47,737 bases of DNA. Origin: an uncultured Anaerovibrio sp. (GTDB lineage: Bacteria; Bacillota; Negativicutes; Selenomonadales; Selenomonadaceae). Shown here piece after piece: positions 32,070-40,041 of this stretch. The number at the start of each line of letters is the position of its first letter. Position 1 is the first letter of the stretch. Under the pieces are notes generated by a model. It was not told where the DNA came from. It worked only from the letters and a program-made list of their open reading frames with translations, and did not search any database. The DNA lies in assembly GCA_934196075.1 (NCBI GenBank), contig CAKPVW010000011.1:1-47737 (forward strand), read 5' to 3'. Both the position numbers and the translations under genes were made by a program.

Positions 32070-32108
32070 TTGACACTCCCCTGCCTAACCTAAAGGCAGT
32101 TTTGACGC
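32070..32108 (+). repeat. Degenerate IS605-end-like motif, copy 3 of 3
   Basis: TTGACACTCCCCTGCCTAA followed by CCTAAAGGCAG and TTTTGACGC. It is in the same orientation as copies at 6134 and 9127 and sits in the rsmI-metG gap. GCCTAAC/CTAAAGGC suggests a collapsed CTGCC/GGCAG hairpin, as at the ends of TnpB-type elements. Confidence 0.45.
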
Positions 32109-32123
32109 TTGGATAACAACTTG

Positions 32124-32981
32124 CTAGGATTGCAGCAATATATTATAAACATCCCGGCGGCTGATGCCCAATTTTTTTGCAGTCTCCCGCATGGCTTCCT
32201 TACGAGAAAGTCCCTGCTGTTCAAAGGCTTCTACCAGTTGAACAGGGTCTGATACTTCCTCTGCCTGCTGACTAGAAGCAGCATTTTCTGCATCATAGCC
32301 AGAGATTATCAACACAAATTCGCCTCGAGGCTCATTAGCTTGGTAGTAGCTTAACAACCCTCCCAAGGAACTGCGATTGAATTCCTCATAATGCTTGGTA
32401 AGCTCCCGGGCTGCCGCTGCCGGTCTTTCCTCCCCCAATGTCTCACATAGCTGTTTGAGTGTTTCCTTGAGATGATGGGGCGCCTCATAAAAAATCAAAG
32501 TCTCCGGCGCATATTGGATTCGTTCCAATAGCTCTCGCCTTTTTTTACTGGATTTGGGCAAAAATCCATAAAAAGTAAAGGCCGTTGTATCCAAGCCGGA
32601 GCATATCAAAGCCGACAAGGCAGCATTGGCCCCCGGCAACGGACTTACCTGAAGTCCTGCCTCAATGGCCAGCTGAGCCAAGTGAGCCCCTGGATCAGAA
32701 ATCCCCGGCAGTCCTGCATCGCTAACGCAGACTACCACAGCACCAGATAGCATTTTTTCCACCAGTTCCGGCCCCTTAGTTAACTTATTGTGTTCATGGT
32801 AGCTGGTAGCAGGTGTATGTATGTCATAATGGGATAATAGCTTGCGGGTATGACGGGTGTCCTCCGCAGCAATCAAATCTGCCTCTGCCAGCATCCGTAC
32901 GCCTCGGTAGGTCATATCCTCCAAATTGCCAATAGGAGTTGCCGACAGGTAAAGACGTCCCCTGTTTTCTTCTGACATCAA
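32124..32981 (-). CDS. rsmI: 16S rRNA (cytidine1402-2'-O)-methyltransferase
   Basis: A 285-aa SAM-dependent methyltransferase of the tetrapyrrole-methylase fold. LYLSATPIGNLEDMTYRGVRML at the start, AAEDTRHTRKLLSHYDI, VSDAGLPGISDPG and PGANAALSALICSGL are RsmI hallmarks. The C-terminal helical part (ALGISRRDVYNILL-like, here KLGISRRDVYNILL) is also typical. Start TTG 32981 or ATG 32978; AAGGAG precedes both. It corresponds to B. subtilis yabC in the same gene order. Confidence 0.94.
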   Translation of the reverse strand: MMSEENRGRLYLSATPIGNLEDMTYRGVRMLAEADLIAAEDTRHTRKLLSHYDIHTPATSYHEHNKLTKGPELVEKMLSGAVVVCVSDAGLPGISDPGAHLAQLAIEAGLQVSPLPGANAALSALICSGLDTTAFTFYGFLPKSSKKRRELLERIQYAPETLIFYEAPHHLKETLKQLCETLGEERPAAAARELTKHYEEFNRSSLGGLLSYYQANEPRGEFVLIISGYDAENAASSQQAEEVSDPVQLVEAFEQQGLSRKEAMRETAKKLGISRRDVYNILLQS

Positions 32982-32993
32982 AGCAAAATCTCC

Positions 32994-33755
32994 TTACTTT
33001 TTCATATTGTATATGGCTAAAATTTCCTCAGTGTAGCTGCCATCAGCCTTGTGCACTACCAAAGGAAGCTCCGCCTTTAGGCCTCCGGGAGCAGCTCCCA
33101 CTACTCCCTCTATCAGCATAAGATTGGATTCCTTATCTGGCTTGGGCTGCACCAGCTGCAATCTTTTAGGCTGTATTTGATGTCTAGCCATAGCCACCAT
33201 AATTTCGCCTAGACGCTCTGGCAGATGAACCATAGCAAATCTGCCTCGAAATCTCAGGAGATAGCGAGCTGCCGCCACCACATCCTCAAGGGTAGCCGTA
33301 ATTTCATGGCGAGCTGCCGCTATGCCCTCCATGGCACTAATTGTCCCCTGCTGAACAGGTCTATAAGGCGGATTGGCCAAAACACAGTCAAAGCTTTCCC
33401 GCTGATACAGCTGAGCAATTTGACGGTAATCTCCCTGAGCTATATGGATTTTCTCCTCCAAGCCATTTAGCTGAACATTACGCTGTGCCAAAGACGCCAT
33501 TACTGGATTTATTTCCAAAGCGTGTATTTCCTTTACCTCATCGGCAATCAAAAGGGGCATAACCCCTGTGCCGGTACCTAGGTCAAAAACCCGCCAATTT
33601 TTATGGTATCTAGGATAATGAGCCAGCAGCACTGCATCTATGGAAAAGCAGAACTGGCTGGTATTCTGAATAATATGCCTGCCTCCCCAAAGAAGGTCAT
33701 CCAGCCGCTCCTCAGGCCCTAAGTGAACCTGAGACCAATCCTGTACCTGACTCAC
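32994..33755 (-). CDS. TrmN6/YfiC-like tRNA1 adenine-N6 methyltransferase
   Basis: A 253-aa class I methyltransferase with SAM motif VFDLGTGTGVMPLLIA and catalytic NPPY (VLANPPYRPV), the N6-adenine/amino methylase signature. The N-terminus LDDLLWGGRHIIQNTSQFCFSIDAVLLA is typical of the YfiC/YabB family, which modifies A37 of tRNA-Val. It matches yabB of the B. subtilis cluster. It overlaps ricT by 4 nt and lies 12 nt before rsmI. No YazA/GIY-YIG gene is found between it and rsmI. Confidence 0.88.
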   Translation of the reverse strand: MSQVQDWSQVHLGPEERLDDLLWGGRHIIQNTSQFCFSIDAVLLAHYPRYHKNWRVFDLGTGTGVMPLLIADEVKEIHALEINPVMASLAQRNVQLNGLEEKIHIAQGDYRQIAQLYQRESFDCVLANPPYRPVQQGTISAMEGIAAARHEITATLEDVVAAARYLLRFRGRFAMVHLPERLGEIMVAMARHQIQPKRLQLVQPKPDKESNLMLIEGVVGAAPGGLKAELPLVVHKADGSYTEEILAIYNMKK

Positions 33756-34582
33756 TGCATATCCTCGCTATCCTTTTCAATAACATCTTCCCAGGAAGCC
33801 ACAATGGTCTTACGGTCATCCAGCAAAATAGTAGCAGAACGGCGCTGCATATTCAGATTAATAACCTTACCCTCGCCCTCGGCAGTAATAACCTTGCTGC
33901 CCTGCACAGGAGGCTTGATTTTCTTTCGTTTGTTGCATTTACCGCTATAGCAATTGCTCTCGTACTTCAGACAGCACATCAAACGACCGCAGATACCTGA
34001 AATCTTGGTAGGATTCAGGGACAGATTCTGCTCCTTGGCCATGCGAATGGAAACCGGGTCAAATTCACCCAAAAAGCTATGACAGCACAAAGGACGGCCA
34101 CAGCAGCCGATGCCCCCCATAAGCTTGGCTTCATCCCGCACACCAATCTGACGCAATTCGATACGAGTACGGAAAATAGCCGCCAAATCCTTGACCAACT
34201 CACGAAAATCTATTCTGCCATCAGCAGTGAAGTAAAAGATTATCTTATTGACATCAAAGGTATATTCTACATCCACCAACTTCATAGGCAGTTCATGGGC
34301 TGCAATTTTTTCCTCGCAGAGACGGAAGGCTTCATCCCGACGGCGAGCATTGTCCTCCACCTTGGCTCGATCAGCGTCTGTGGCCAAGCGCTGTACTTCC
34401 TTCAGCGGCAGCACCACATCTCCATCCGGTACTTCCCTGGGGCCAATAACAGCCGTACCAAATTCCAACCCTCGGGCAGTTTCCACAATAACATTATCAT
34501 TAAGCTTAATATCCAGCTTGCCTGGACTAAAATAATATATTTTACCAGCCCGCTTGAAACGGACTCCTACAACTGTCTGCAT
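33752..34582 (-). CDS. ricT: PSP1-domain protein RicT (YaaT)
   Basis: A 276-aa cytoplasmic protein with the PSP1 domain (VVGVRFKRAGKIYYFSPG ... IELRQIGVRDEAKLMGGIG). It has the cysteine clusters CCGRPLCC, CGRLMCCLKYE and NCYSGKC, which in B. subtilis RicT bind an iron-sulfur cluster in the RicAFT complex acting on RNase Y and phosphorelay. The position after holB is conserved (yaaT). It starts one base after the holB stop region. Confidence 0.93.
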   Translation of the reverse strand: MQTVVGVRFKRAGKIYYFSPGKLDIKLNDNVIVETARGLEFGTAVIGPREVPDGDVVLPLKEVQRLATDADRAKVEDNARRRDEAFRLCEEKIAAHELPMKLVDVEYTFDVNKIIFYFTADGRIDFRELVKDLAAIFRTRIELRQIGVRDEAKLMGGIGCCGRPLCCHSFLGEFDPVSIRMAKEQNLSLNPTKISGICGRLMCCLKYESNCYSGKCNKRKKIKPPVQGSKVITAEGEGKVINLNMQRRSATILLDDRKTIVASWEDVIEKDSEDMQ

Positions 34583-35590
34583 TTATTCCTCCAAATAACT
34601 ATTTATTCTAATTAGAAAGCCCTCTAAGCAAAGCTGGGTATTTACATTACTGCTCAACCGCTTCTGATAATCCTTGACCAGCTGCAGCAGATGCAAAAGC
34701 CCCTGTTGACTGTATTTATTCAGCAAAGTGGACAATCTATCTATATCTGATTGATTATATAAGGGCAGGCCGCTGCCGCTGTACAACATCAATAAATCAC
34801 GGTAAATCATCGCCAAAAATCCCAGCCACTGAATCAACTGCTCCCGACTGTGGCCCGACATGTCCTTGGCCAGTTTCAAAAGCTGTTCTACCCCCAGAGA
34901 GCCTGCAGCAGCGGCAAGATCAAAAGCTTGCTTCTGCAAAAGCAGCAGCTCCTCGTCCTGCATGGCTAGAGCTTTAGCTGCACTGCCATCTGCTATAGAC
35001 GCCAGCTTGGAAGCCATGGCTCCCTCCAATCCCTGCTGACGCAAAATCTCTACCAGCTCCTGAGGCTGAAGAATGCCAAATCCTACCCGCATACAGCGGG
35101 AAATAATAGTATCTAGCAGGGCGGATGGTCTACTGGTTAGCAGGATAAAAACAATCTGTCCTGATGGCTCCTCAATGGTTTTCAGCAGGCAGTTGGCAGC
35201 AGCTTCATTCATTTTGTCTGCTTCCTGCATAATAACCACCCGCCGCTCTGACAGAAGGGGAATGCGAGCTATATCCTCCTGCAGCTTGCGCACCGCCTCT
35301 ATTTTTATCATAGGCGCAGCCTTGGTTTCACTTTCGGGCTGTATCTGAAAAAAATCCGGATGAGTCCCCGCTGCCAAAGCCTGACAGGACGGACAATGAC
35401 CGCAAGCCTGCCCCTCTGCTGGATTATGGCACAGCATAGCAGCCGCCAAGGCCTCAGCCGCCAAGGATTTGCCTATACCAGCTGTACCGCAAAACAGCAT
35501 GGCATGAGGAATCCGGCCCTCCAGCTGCATCAATCGCAGCTGAGTCACAACCTGCTTGTGACCTACAATATTGTTCCATTGCATATTCAT
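34583..35590 (-). CDS. holB: DNA polymerase III subunit delta prime
   Basis: A 335-aa clamp-loader subunit. The AAA+ fold shows NIVGHKQVVTQLR, GTAGIGKSLAAEALA (P-loop), a zinc module with CGHCPSC, ADKMNEAAANCLLKTIEEP (sensor/box V-like region) and SRCMRVGF. It lies between yaaR and ricT, as in B. subtilis. Confidence 0.93.
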   Translation of the reverse strand: MNMQWNNIVGHKQVVTQLRLMQLEGRIPHAMLFCGTAGIGKSLAAEALAAAMLCHNPAEGQACGHCPSCQALAAGTHPDFFQIQPESETKAAPMIKIEAVRKLQEDIARIPLLSERRVVIMQEADKMNEAAANCLLKTIEEPSGQIVFILLTSRPSALLDTIISRCMRVGFGILQPQELVEILRQQGLEGAMASKLASIADGSAAKALAMQDEELLLLQKQAFDLAAAAGSLGVEQLLKLAKDMSGHSREQLIQWLGFLAMIYRDLLMLYSGSGLPLYNQSDIDRLSTLLNKYSQQGLLHLLQLVKDYQKRLSSNVNTQLCLEGFLIRINSYLEE

Positions 35591-35601
35591 AACAGCAATG
35601 C

Positions 35602-36048
35602 CTACATATACAAATCTACCAGCATACCACGAATGGCATCATGGCTGGCTACAATATCCAGCTGCTTGGTCTGGCCTAGACGAATTTTTTCCGCCATATT
35701 CTCCAGCTCTCTATCAATCTTGCGCACGGTAGTATATACCTTCTGCCGCCCCATACGATCCCAACCAGCCTGAGTATTGACTGAGTACATCTGAGAAACT
35801 ACCGTACTTACAAAATTCTTGATAAGTCCTCGATAGGATTTCAGTTCATCGTAGGTCGGTGTCTTGGTAAGACGCTGTCCCTGCTCATCAATTTTGTTCA
35901 GCATTTGCTGCAGCTGCTCACGGGACATATCTCCCTGCTGATCCTCCAGCTCTGAGGCAAAATCCCCCTCCAGAGAGGCTGCTCTGTGACCGGCATCCAT
36001 ATTTCTGGAGGCCAGTGTAGGCCTAGTACCTAAACCATCTATTTTCAT
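35602..36048 (-). CDS. yaaR: YaaR-family (DUF327) protein
   Basis: A 148-aa helical protein with the family core LTKTPTYDELKSYRGLIKNFVSTVVSQMY and KVYTTVRKIDRELENMAEKI, ending near HDAIRGMLVDLYM. Function is unknown. It is the first gene of the operon yaaR-holB-ricT-trmN6-rsmI-metG-tatD. GGAGGGG precedes the ATG at a good distance, and a promoter is predicted at 36090-36118. Confidence 0.9.
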   Translation of the reverse strand: MKIDGLGTRPTLASRNMDAGHRAASLEGDFASELEDQQGDMSREQLQQMLNKIDEQGQRLTKTPTYDELKSYRGLIKNFVSTVVSQMYSVNTQAGWDRMGRQKVYTTVRKIDRELENMAEKIRLGQTKQLDIVASHDAIRGMLVDLYM

Positions 36049-36089
36049 AAATACCCCTCCGTCAATTTACAATTTTACTTAACTAATTA

Positions 36090-36118
36090 ATGATAGCATG
36101 TAAGGAAAAAAATAACAA
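36090..36118 (-). promoter_or_regulatory. Promoter of the yaaR operon
   Basis: On the minus strand TTGTTA (36118-36113), a 17-nt spacer and TATCAT (36095-36090), about 40 nt upstream of the yaaR ATG. Confidence 0.55.
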
Positions 36119-36228
36119 TGAAAACCCCTGCCTAAAATCAGTTTTTTATACATCCTGTGGGATTTAGCAAATTTCCATATCTGATAATATTCTGACAAAA
36201 GAAAATTTCGTATTTCTGAAAAATACAC

Positions 36229-36257
36229 TTGACTTTTCCCCATGCATAAATTATAAT
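36229..36257 (+). promoter_or_regulatory. Promoter of the serA T-box transcript
   Basis: TTGACT (36229-36234), a 17-nt spacer and TATAAT (36252-36257), directly upstream of the T-box leader. Confidence 0.8.
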
Positions 36258-36263
36258 TCCCTT

Positions 36264-36505
36264 AACACTTTGAAATACATTAACTTGATGAAGAGGAAAA
36301 GGTTATTTCTCTCAACCCAGAGAACCGGCGGCTGGTGTGAGCCGGTATGAGCAAAATAACTGTCCGCCTTGGAGGGGCCGGCGATGAGTCGGACGGGATA
36401 GCCCGATATAGCAGCTTTGAGTTGCACCTTATGGTGTAATTTGGGTGGTACCGTGGAGTTTATGCTTCGCCCCAATTATGGGGCGAAGCTGTTTTTATTT
36501 TAGGA
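36264..36505 (+). promoter_or_regulatory. Serine-specific T-box leader with terminator
   Basis: A tRNA-sensing riboswitch upstream of serA. The T-box GGGTGGTACCGTG is at 36443-36455. The leader competes with a terminator GCTTCGCCCC/GGGGCGAAGC (36464-36489) plus TTTTTATTTT. In stem I, GTTATTT pairs with AAATAAC and the 3' side then reads TGTCCG, placing UCC (Ser, 36363-36365) in the specifier position, consistent with serine biosynthesis downstream. The AG-rich apical loop GGCTGGTGTGAGCC is also present. Uncharged tRNA-Ser should favour the antiterminator and serA expression. Confidence 0.88.
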
Positions 36506-36514
36506 GGATGTATG

Positions 36515-38098
36515 ATGAAGGTTTTAATCGCAGATGGCGTTTCCCAGATGGCTGTAGACATTTTGAAGGACGAATTTGATTGTGATGTTCGTGACAAGCT
36601 GCCCGCTGAAGAGCTGCTGGCTATTATTCCGGACTATGATGCTTTGATTGTCCGCTCTGCCTCCAAGGTAACTGCAGAGGTTATTGCCGCTGCCAAAAAT
36701 TTGAAGATTATTGGCCGTGCCGGTGTAGGCGTAGATAACATTGATGTTGCTGCTGCTACCGACAAGGGCATTATTGTTATTAATTCCCCAGGCGGCAACA
36801 CCATTGCTGCTACTGAGCATACCTTTGCCATGATGATGGCCATGGCTCGTCATATTCCTATTGCCAATGAAACTCTCCAGAAGGGTGAATGGAACCGCAA
36901 AAAGTACACTGGCGTTGAGCTGAAGGGCAAAACTTTGGGCGTTATCGGCATGGGCCGTATCGGCAGCGGTGTAGCTAAGCGTGCGTTGGCTTTTGACATG
37001 AAGGTTATTGGCTATGATCCATATATCAACGAGGAGCGCTGCAAAGATATGGGCGTTGCCGTTGGTACTTTTGATGAGGTCATTGAAAAGGCTGATTTTA
37101 TTACTGTTCATATGCCTCTTACTGATACTACCCGCAATATGATTAACAAGGATGTTATGGCTCGCATGAAGAAGGGCGTTCGTCTGGTTAACTGCGCTCG
37201 TGGTGGTATTATCAATGAAGAGGATTTGCGTGAGGCTGTTCTCTCTGGTCAGGTAGCCGGGGCAGCTATTGATGTATTTACCAGTGAGCCTATCCCTGCT
37301 GACCATACTCTGCTGGGTGTACCAGGCCTATATGTTACCCCTCATCTGGGTGCTTCCACTGTAGAAGCTCAGATTGGTGTAGCTGTAGATGTAGCCAAGG
37401 GCATCAAGGCTGCGCTTCACGGTGAGCCCGTTATGACTGCCGTAAATATGGCTCCTGTTTCCCAGCAGGTTATGAATGTTATTACTCCTTACTTTGATTT
37501 GGCTGAGCGTCTCGGTTGTGCAGTACGTGCTTTGGCCGATGGTGCTATCAAGAAGCTGGAGGTTACCTACAATGGTGATATTGCTGATGTAAATACCAAG
37601 ATGGTAACTACTGCTGTAGTAAAGGGCATGTTGGATTCCGAAATGGAAAAGACTGTTAACTATGTTAATGCTCCTGGTCTGGCCAAGGAACGTGGTCTGA
37701 AAATCACCGAGGTTCAGGACAAGGATAGCGAGCGCTTTGCCAATATTATTACTGTTACTGCCTATACTGCCAATAAAAATGTCAGCGTACAGGGTACCCT
37801 CTTTGGCGAAAAGGGCCGTATTGTAAAGATTGACGACAACCGTGTTGATCTGGATCCACATGATTGCATCCTGATTTGCCCTCATATTAACCGTCCAGGT
37901 GTTATTGGCCAGGTTGGTTCCATTATGGGTGCTGCCGGGGTAAATATTTCCAGCATGCAGGTAGGTGCTACCAGTGTAGAAGGCACCAGCCTGATGATCC
38001 TTACCTTGGACAAGGATGTGCCAAAGGATGTTATCAAGCTGATTACCTCCATGGAGGGTATCTTCGGCGCCAAGGTTATCATCTTCGACGCTCACTAA
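36515..38098 (+). CDS. serA: D-3-phosphoglycerate dehydrogenase, long form
   Basis: A 527-aa NAD-dependent enzyme for the first step of serine synthesis. Substrate and nucleotide domains carry [41 protein letters not shown] (Rossmann), [10 protein letters not shown] and the catalytic His in TPHLGAST. It has the intervening ASB domain (about 320-450) and a C-terminal ACT domain ([20 protein letters not shown]) for serine feedback. ATG 36515 lies 7 nt from AGGAGG; ATG 36512, just upstream, is possible. Its codons favour GCT, GGT and GTT more than the neighbours', suggesting strong expression. Confidence 0.96.
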   Translation: MKVLIADGVSQMAVDILKDEFDCDVRDKLPAEELLAIIPDYDALIVRSASKVTAEVIAAAKNLKIIGRAGVGVDNIDVAAATDKGIIVINSPGGNTIAATEHTFAMMMAMARHIPIANETLQKGEWNRKKYTGVELKGKTLGVIGMGRIGSGVAKRALAFDMKVIGYDPYINEERCKDMGVAVGTFDEVIEKADFITVHMPLTDTTRNMINKDVMARMKKGVRLVNCARGGIINEEDLREAVLSGQVAGAAIDVFTSEPIPADHTLLGVPGLYVTPHLGASTVEAQIGVAVDVAKGIKAALHGEPVMTAVNMAPVSQQVMNVITPYFDLAERLGCAVRALADGAIKKLEVTYNGDIADVNTKMVTTAVVKGMLDSEMEKTVNYVNAPGLAKERGLKITEVQDKDSERFANIITVTAYTANKNVSVQGTLFGEKGRIVKIDDNRVDLDPHDCILICPHINRPGVIGQVGSIMGAAGVNISSMQVGATSVEGTSLMILTLDKDVPKDVIKLITSMEGIFGAKVIIFDAH

Positions 38099-38108
38099 TG
38101 CATATGCC

Positions 38109-38149
38109 ATACCGAGTCTCACATCACCGATGCTAGTGGGACTCGGTAT
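38109..38149 (+). other. Long serA-serC intercistronic hairpin
   Basis: ATACCGAGTCTCAC (38109-38122) pairs with GTGGGACTCGGTAT (38136-38149): 13 Watson-Crick pairs and one T-G, with a 13-nt loop. No T-tract follows. It may protect the serA 3' end or mark a processing site that sets the serA/serC ratio. Confidence 0.6.
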
Positions 38150-38196
38150 AGCTTGAATCACATTGTAATGAACTAAAACCTAAGGAGGTTATCATT

Positions 38197-39288
38197 TTGG
38201 AAGCAAATCGTATTTATAACTTTAACCCAGGTCCATCCATGCTGCCATTGGAGGTACTCAAAGAGGCTCAGGCTGAGTTCCTAAATTTCCAGAATACTGG
38301 TATGTCTATTTTGGAAATCAGCCATCGTGCTCCTGCCTATGATGCCGTACACAATCAGGCCAAGGCTGATATTCTGGAACTGATGGGACTTGGTGATGAT
38401 TATGAAGTTCTCTTTATTCAGGGTGGTGCCAGCATGCAGTTTGACATGGTGGCTATGAACTTTGCTACTCCTGAAAAACGTGGTAATTATGTACTGTCTG
38501 GCAGCTTTGCCTCCAAGGCCTGCAAGGAAGCTGAGATTCTGGGCCGTGGCTATGTAGCTGCTTCCAGCAAGGATGTCAATTTTAAGCATGTTCCTACTCA
38601 GGAAGAAATCAAGCTGAGCGATGATGCAGCTTATCTCCATGTTTGCTACAACAACACCATTTATGGTACTGAATATCACTATATTCCTGAAACTGGCAAT
38701 GTACCATTGATTGCTGATATGTCTTCTGATATTCTTTCTCGTCCTTTGGATTTTTCCAAATTCAGCCTGATTTATGCTGGCGTACAGAAGAATCTTGGCC
38801 CTGCTGGTGTTGCTCTGGTAGTTGCTAGACGCTCCATGCTGGAAAAGAGCCCTGAGAATCTGCCTACCATGCTGCGTTATGATACCTATTACAAGAAAAA
38901 TTCCCTCTATAATACTCCTCCTGCCTTTGGCATCTACATGGTAGGCAAAACTGCCAAGTGGATAAAGGCACAGGGTGGTCTGGAGGTTATGGCTGAGCGC
39001 AACAAGAAAAAGGCTGCTTTGGTATATGATGCTATTGATAACAGCAATGGCTTCTATGCTGGTCATGCTGACAAGGATAGCCGTTCCTTTATGAATGTTA
39101 CCTTCCGTCTCCCTAATGAGGAATTGGAGAAGAAGTTCGTGGCTGAAGCACTGGAGCAGCAGCTGGGCGGTGTCAAGGGCCATCGTTCCGTAGGCGGTAT
39201 GCGTGCATCTATCTACAATGCTATGCCTTATGAGGGCTGTGAGAAGCTGGCTGACTTTATGGAGAAATTCCGCAAGGCCAATGCCTAA
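38197..39288 (+). CDS. serC: Phosphoserine aminotransferase
   Basis: A 363-aa PLP enzyme converting 3-phosphohydroxypyruvate to phosphoserine. FNPGPSMLPLEVLKEAQ, the phosphate/PLP region GGASMQFDM, VPLIADMSSDILSRP (Asp near the pyridine N) and AGVQKNLGPAGVALV with the Schiff-base Lys are characteristic. The start is TTG with AAGGAGG 8 nt upstream. It follows serA by about 100 nt under the T-box, so the first two serine-pathway steps share control; serB is absent. Codon choice resembles serA. Confidence 0.95.
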   Translation: MEANRIYNFNPGPSMLPLEVLKEAQAEFLNFQNTGMSILEISHRAPAYDAVHNQAKADILELMGLGDDYEVLFIQGGASMQFDMVAMNFATPEKRGNYVLSGSFASKACKEAEILGRGYVAASSKDVNFKHVPTQEEIKLSDDAAYLHVCYNNTIYGTEYHYIPETGNVPLIADMSSDILSRPLDFSKFSLIYAGVQKNLGPAGVALVVARRSMLEKSPENLPTMLRYDTYYKKNSLYNTPPAFGIYMVGKTAKWIKAQGGLEVMAERNKKKAALVYDAIDNSNGFYAGHADKDSRSFMNVTFRLPNEELEKKFVAEALEQQLGGVKGHRSVGGMRASIYNAMPYEGCEKLADFMEKFRKANA

Positions 39289-39309
39289 ATAAAACTAAAA
39301 AGTTCTATC

Positions 39310-39355
39310 AAAAAGCTCCTGAATTGGCTTCATCTGCCATTTCAGGAGCTTTTTT
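39310..39355 (+). terminator. Terminator of serA-serC
   Basis: AAAAAGCTCCTGAA (39310-39323) pairs with TTCAGGAGCTTTTTT (39341-39355) around a 17-nt loop. Confidence 0.9.
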
Positions 39356-39497
39356 ACATACATCAATAGCTGATTTCAAATTTTGTCCCAGCCTCCGCGG
39401 AAAAATTATCTATCCCCACTATTTTCCCTAACCTCATATTTCCTCATAGCCCTTCTCTAACATCTGCCTACAACAGCCTTATTCTTGGCACAAAAAT

Positions 39498-39577
39498 AAG
39501 GGCATATCCGCCTTACAAGCCGAATACGGCCCTTTTTCACATTTTTTGCAAACATTTAGTTATTCTTATTGTTTGCA
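39498..39577. terminator. Two hairpins ending the rpn 3' fragment
   Basis: AAGGGC (39498-39503) pairs with GCCCTT (39529-39534), with T-rich runs on both strands. TGCAAACA (39547-39554) pairs with TGTTTGCA (39570-39577). They lie about 100-180 nt downstream of the rpn 3' fragment; apart from these, the 39361-39673 gap shows nothing recognisable. Confidence 0.5.
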
Positions 39578-39673
39578 TTTTATCATTCTTGATACGTCCG
39601 ATTATTTTCTAAACACAACGATAAATTTCGATGATTCACCAACAGCCTAAGCCATAAAATCCTCCATTGATAC

Positions 39674-40018
39674 TCATAACGCAGCTGCCATCCTTGCTTT
39701 AAACTTCTCCTCATCGAGATTAGCTTTCTTTGCAGCAGATGCCAAGGAAAGAGAACCATCACGTACAAGGTCCATCAGCATAGCTAATCTTCCCTGACTG
39801 ATACCTTGGCTTAAGCCTTGACTTACGCCTTGTTCTAAAGCCTGCTGTCTAATGTGCTCCTTTTCTATGTTCCATACCTGTTCCTGATCAAATAACGCCA
39901 ACATAATGCCCTCAACCTCCGTTTCTCTTTCGCCCAAATAATCGCCTAGAAGATCCATGTCACGACATATTCTGACTATTTCTTTCGCAGCCTTCAATGT
40001 CCTGCCATACAAAGCTAC
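39674..40018 (-). pseudogene. 3' part of a split rpn nuclease gene
   Basis: The frame encodes about 114 C-terminal residues of a recombination-promoting nuclease (Rpn, PD-(D/E)xK family): LYGRTLKAAKEIVRICRDMD, LLGDYLGERETEVEGIMLALFDQEQ and a QGxSQGxSQG repeat tail. It lacks a ribosome site; the apparent TTG at 40012 is internal. The 5' part lies at 47012-47560, on the far side of the element. Joining the two at the shared GGTAG gives ...FNEQV-A-LYGRT..., one frame of 296 codons, the normal Rpn length. Confidence 0.85.
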
Positions 40019-40041
40019 CGGTATGTTCTCTTTAGCACTAC
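40015..40041. other. Left attachment site of the integrative element
   Basis: The core CTACC (40015-40019) equals the core at 47011-47015. On the element side, 10 nt further in, lies CTTTAGCACTAC (40030-40041), whose exact inverse is found inside the right end. To the left of the core is rpn sequence. Confidence 0.75.

Noticed and set aside
37328..38161. Long minus-strand open frame opposite serA
   Set aside because: A shadow of the high-codon-bias serA gene; no recognisable protein features.
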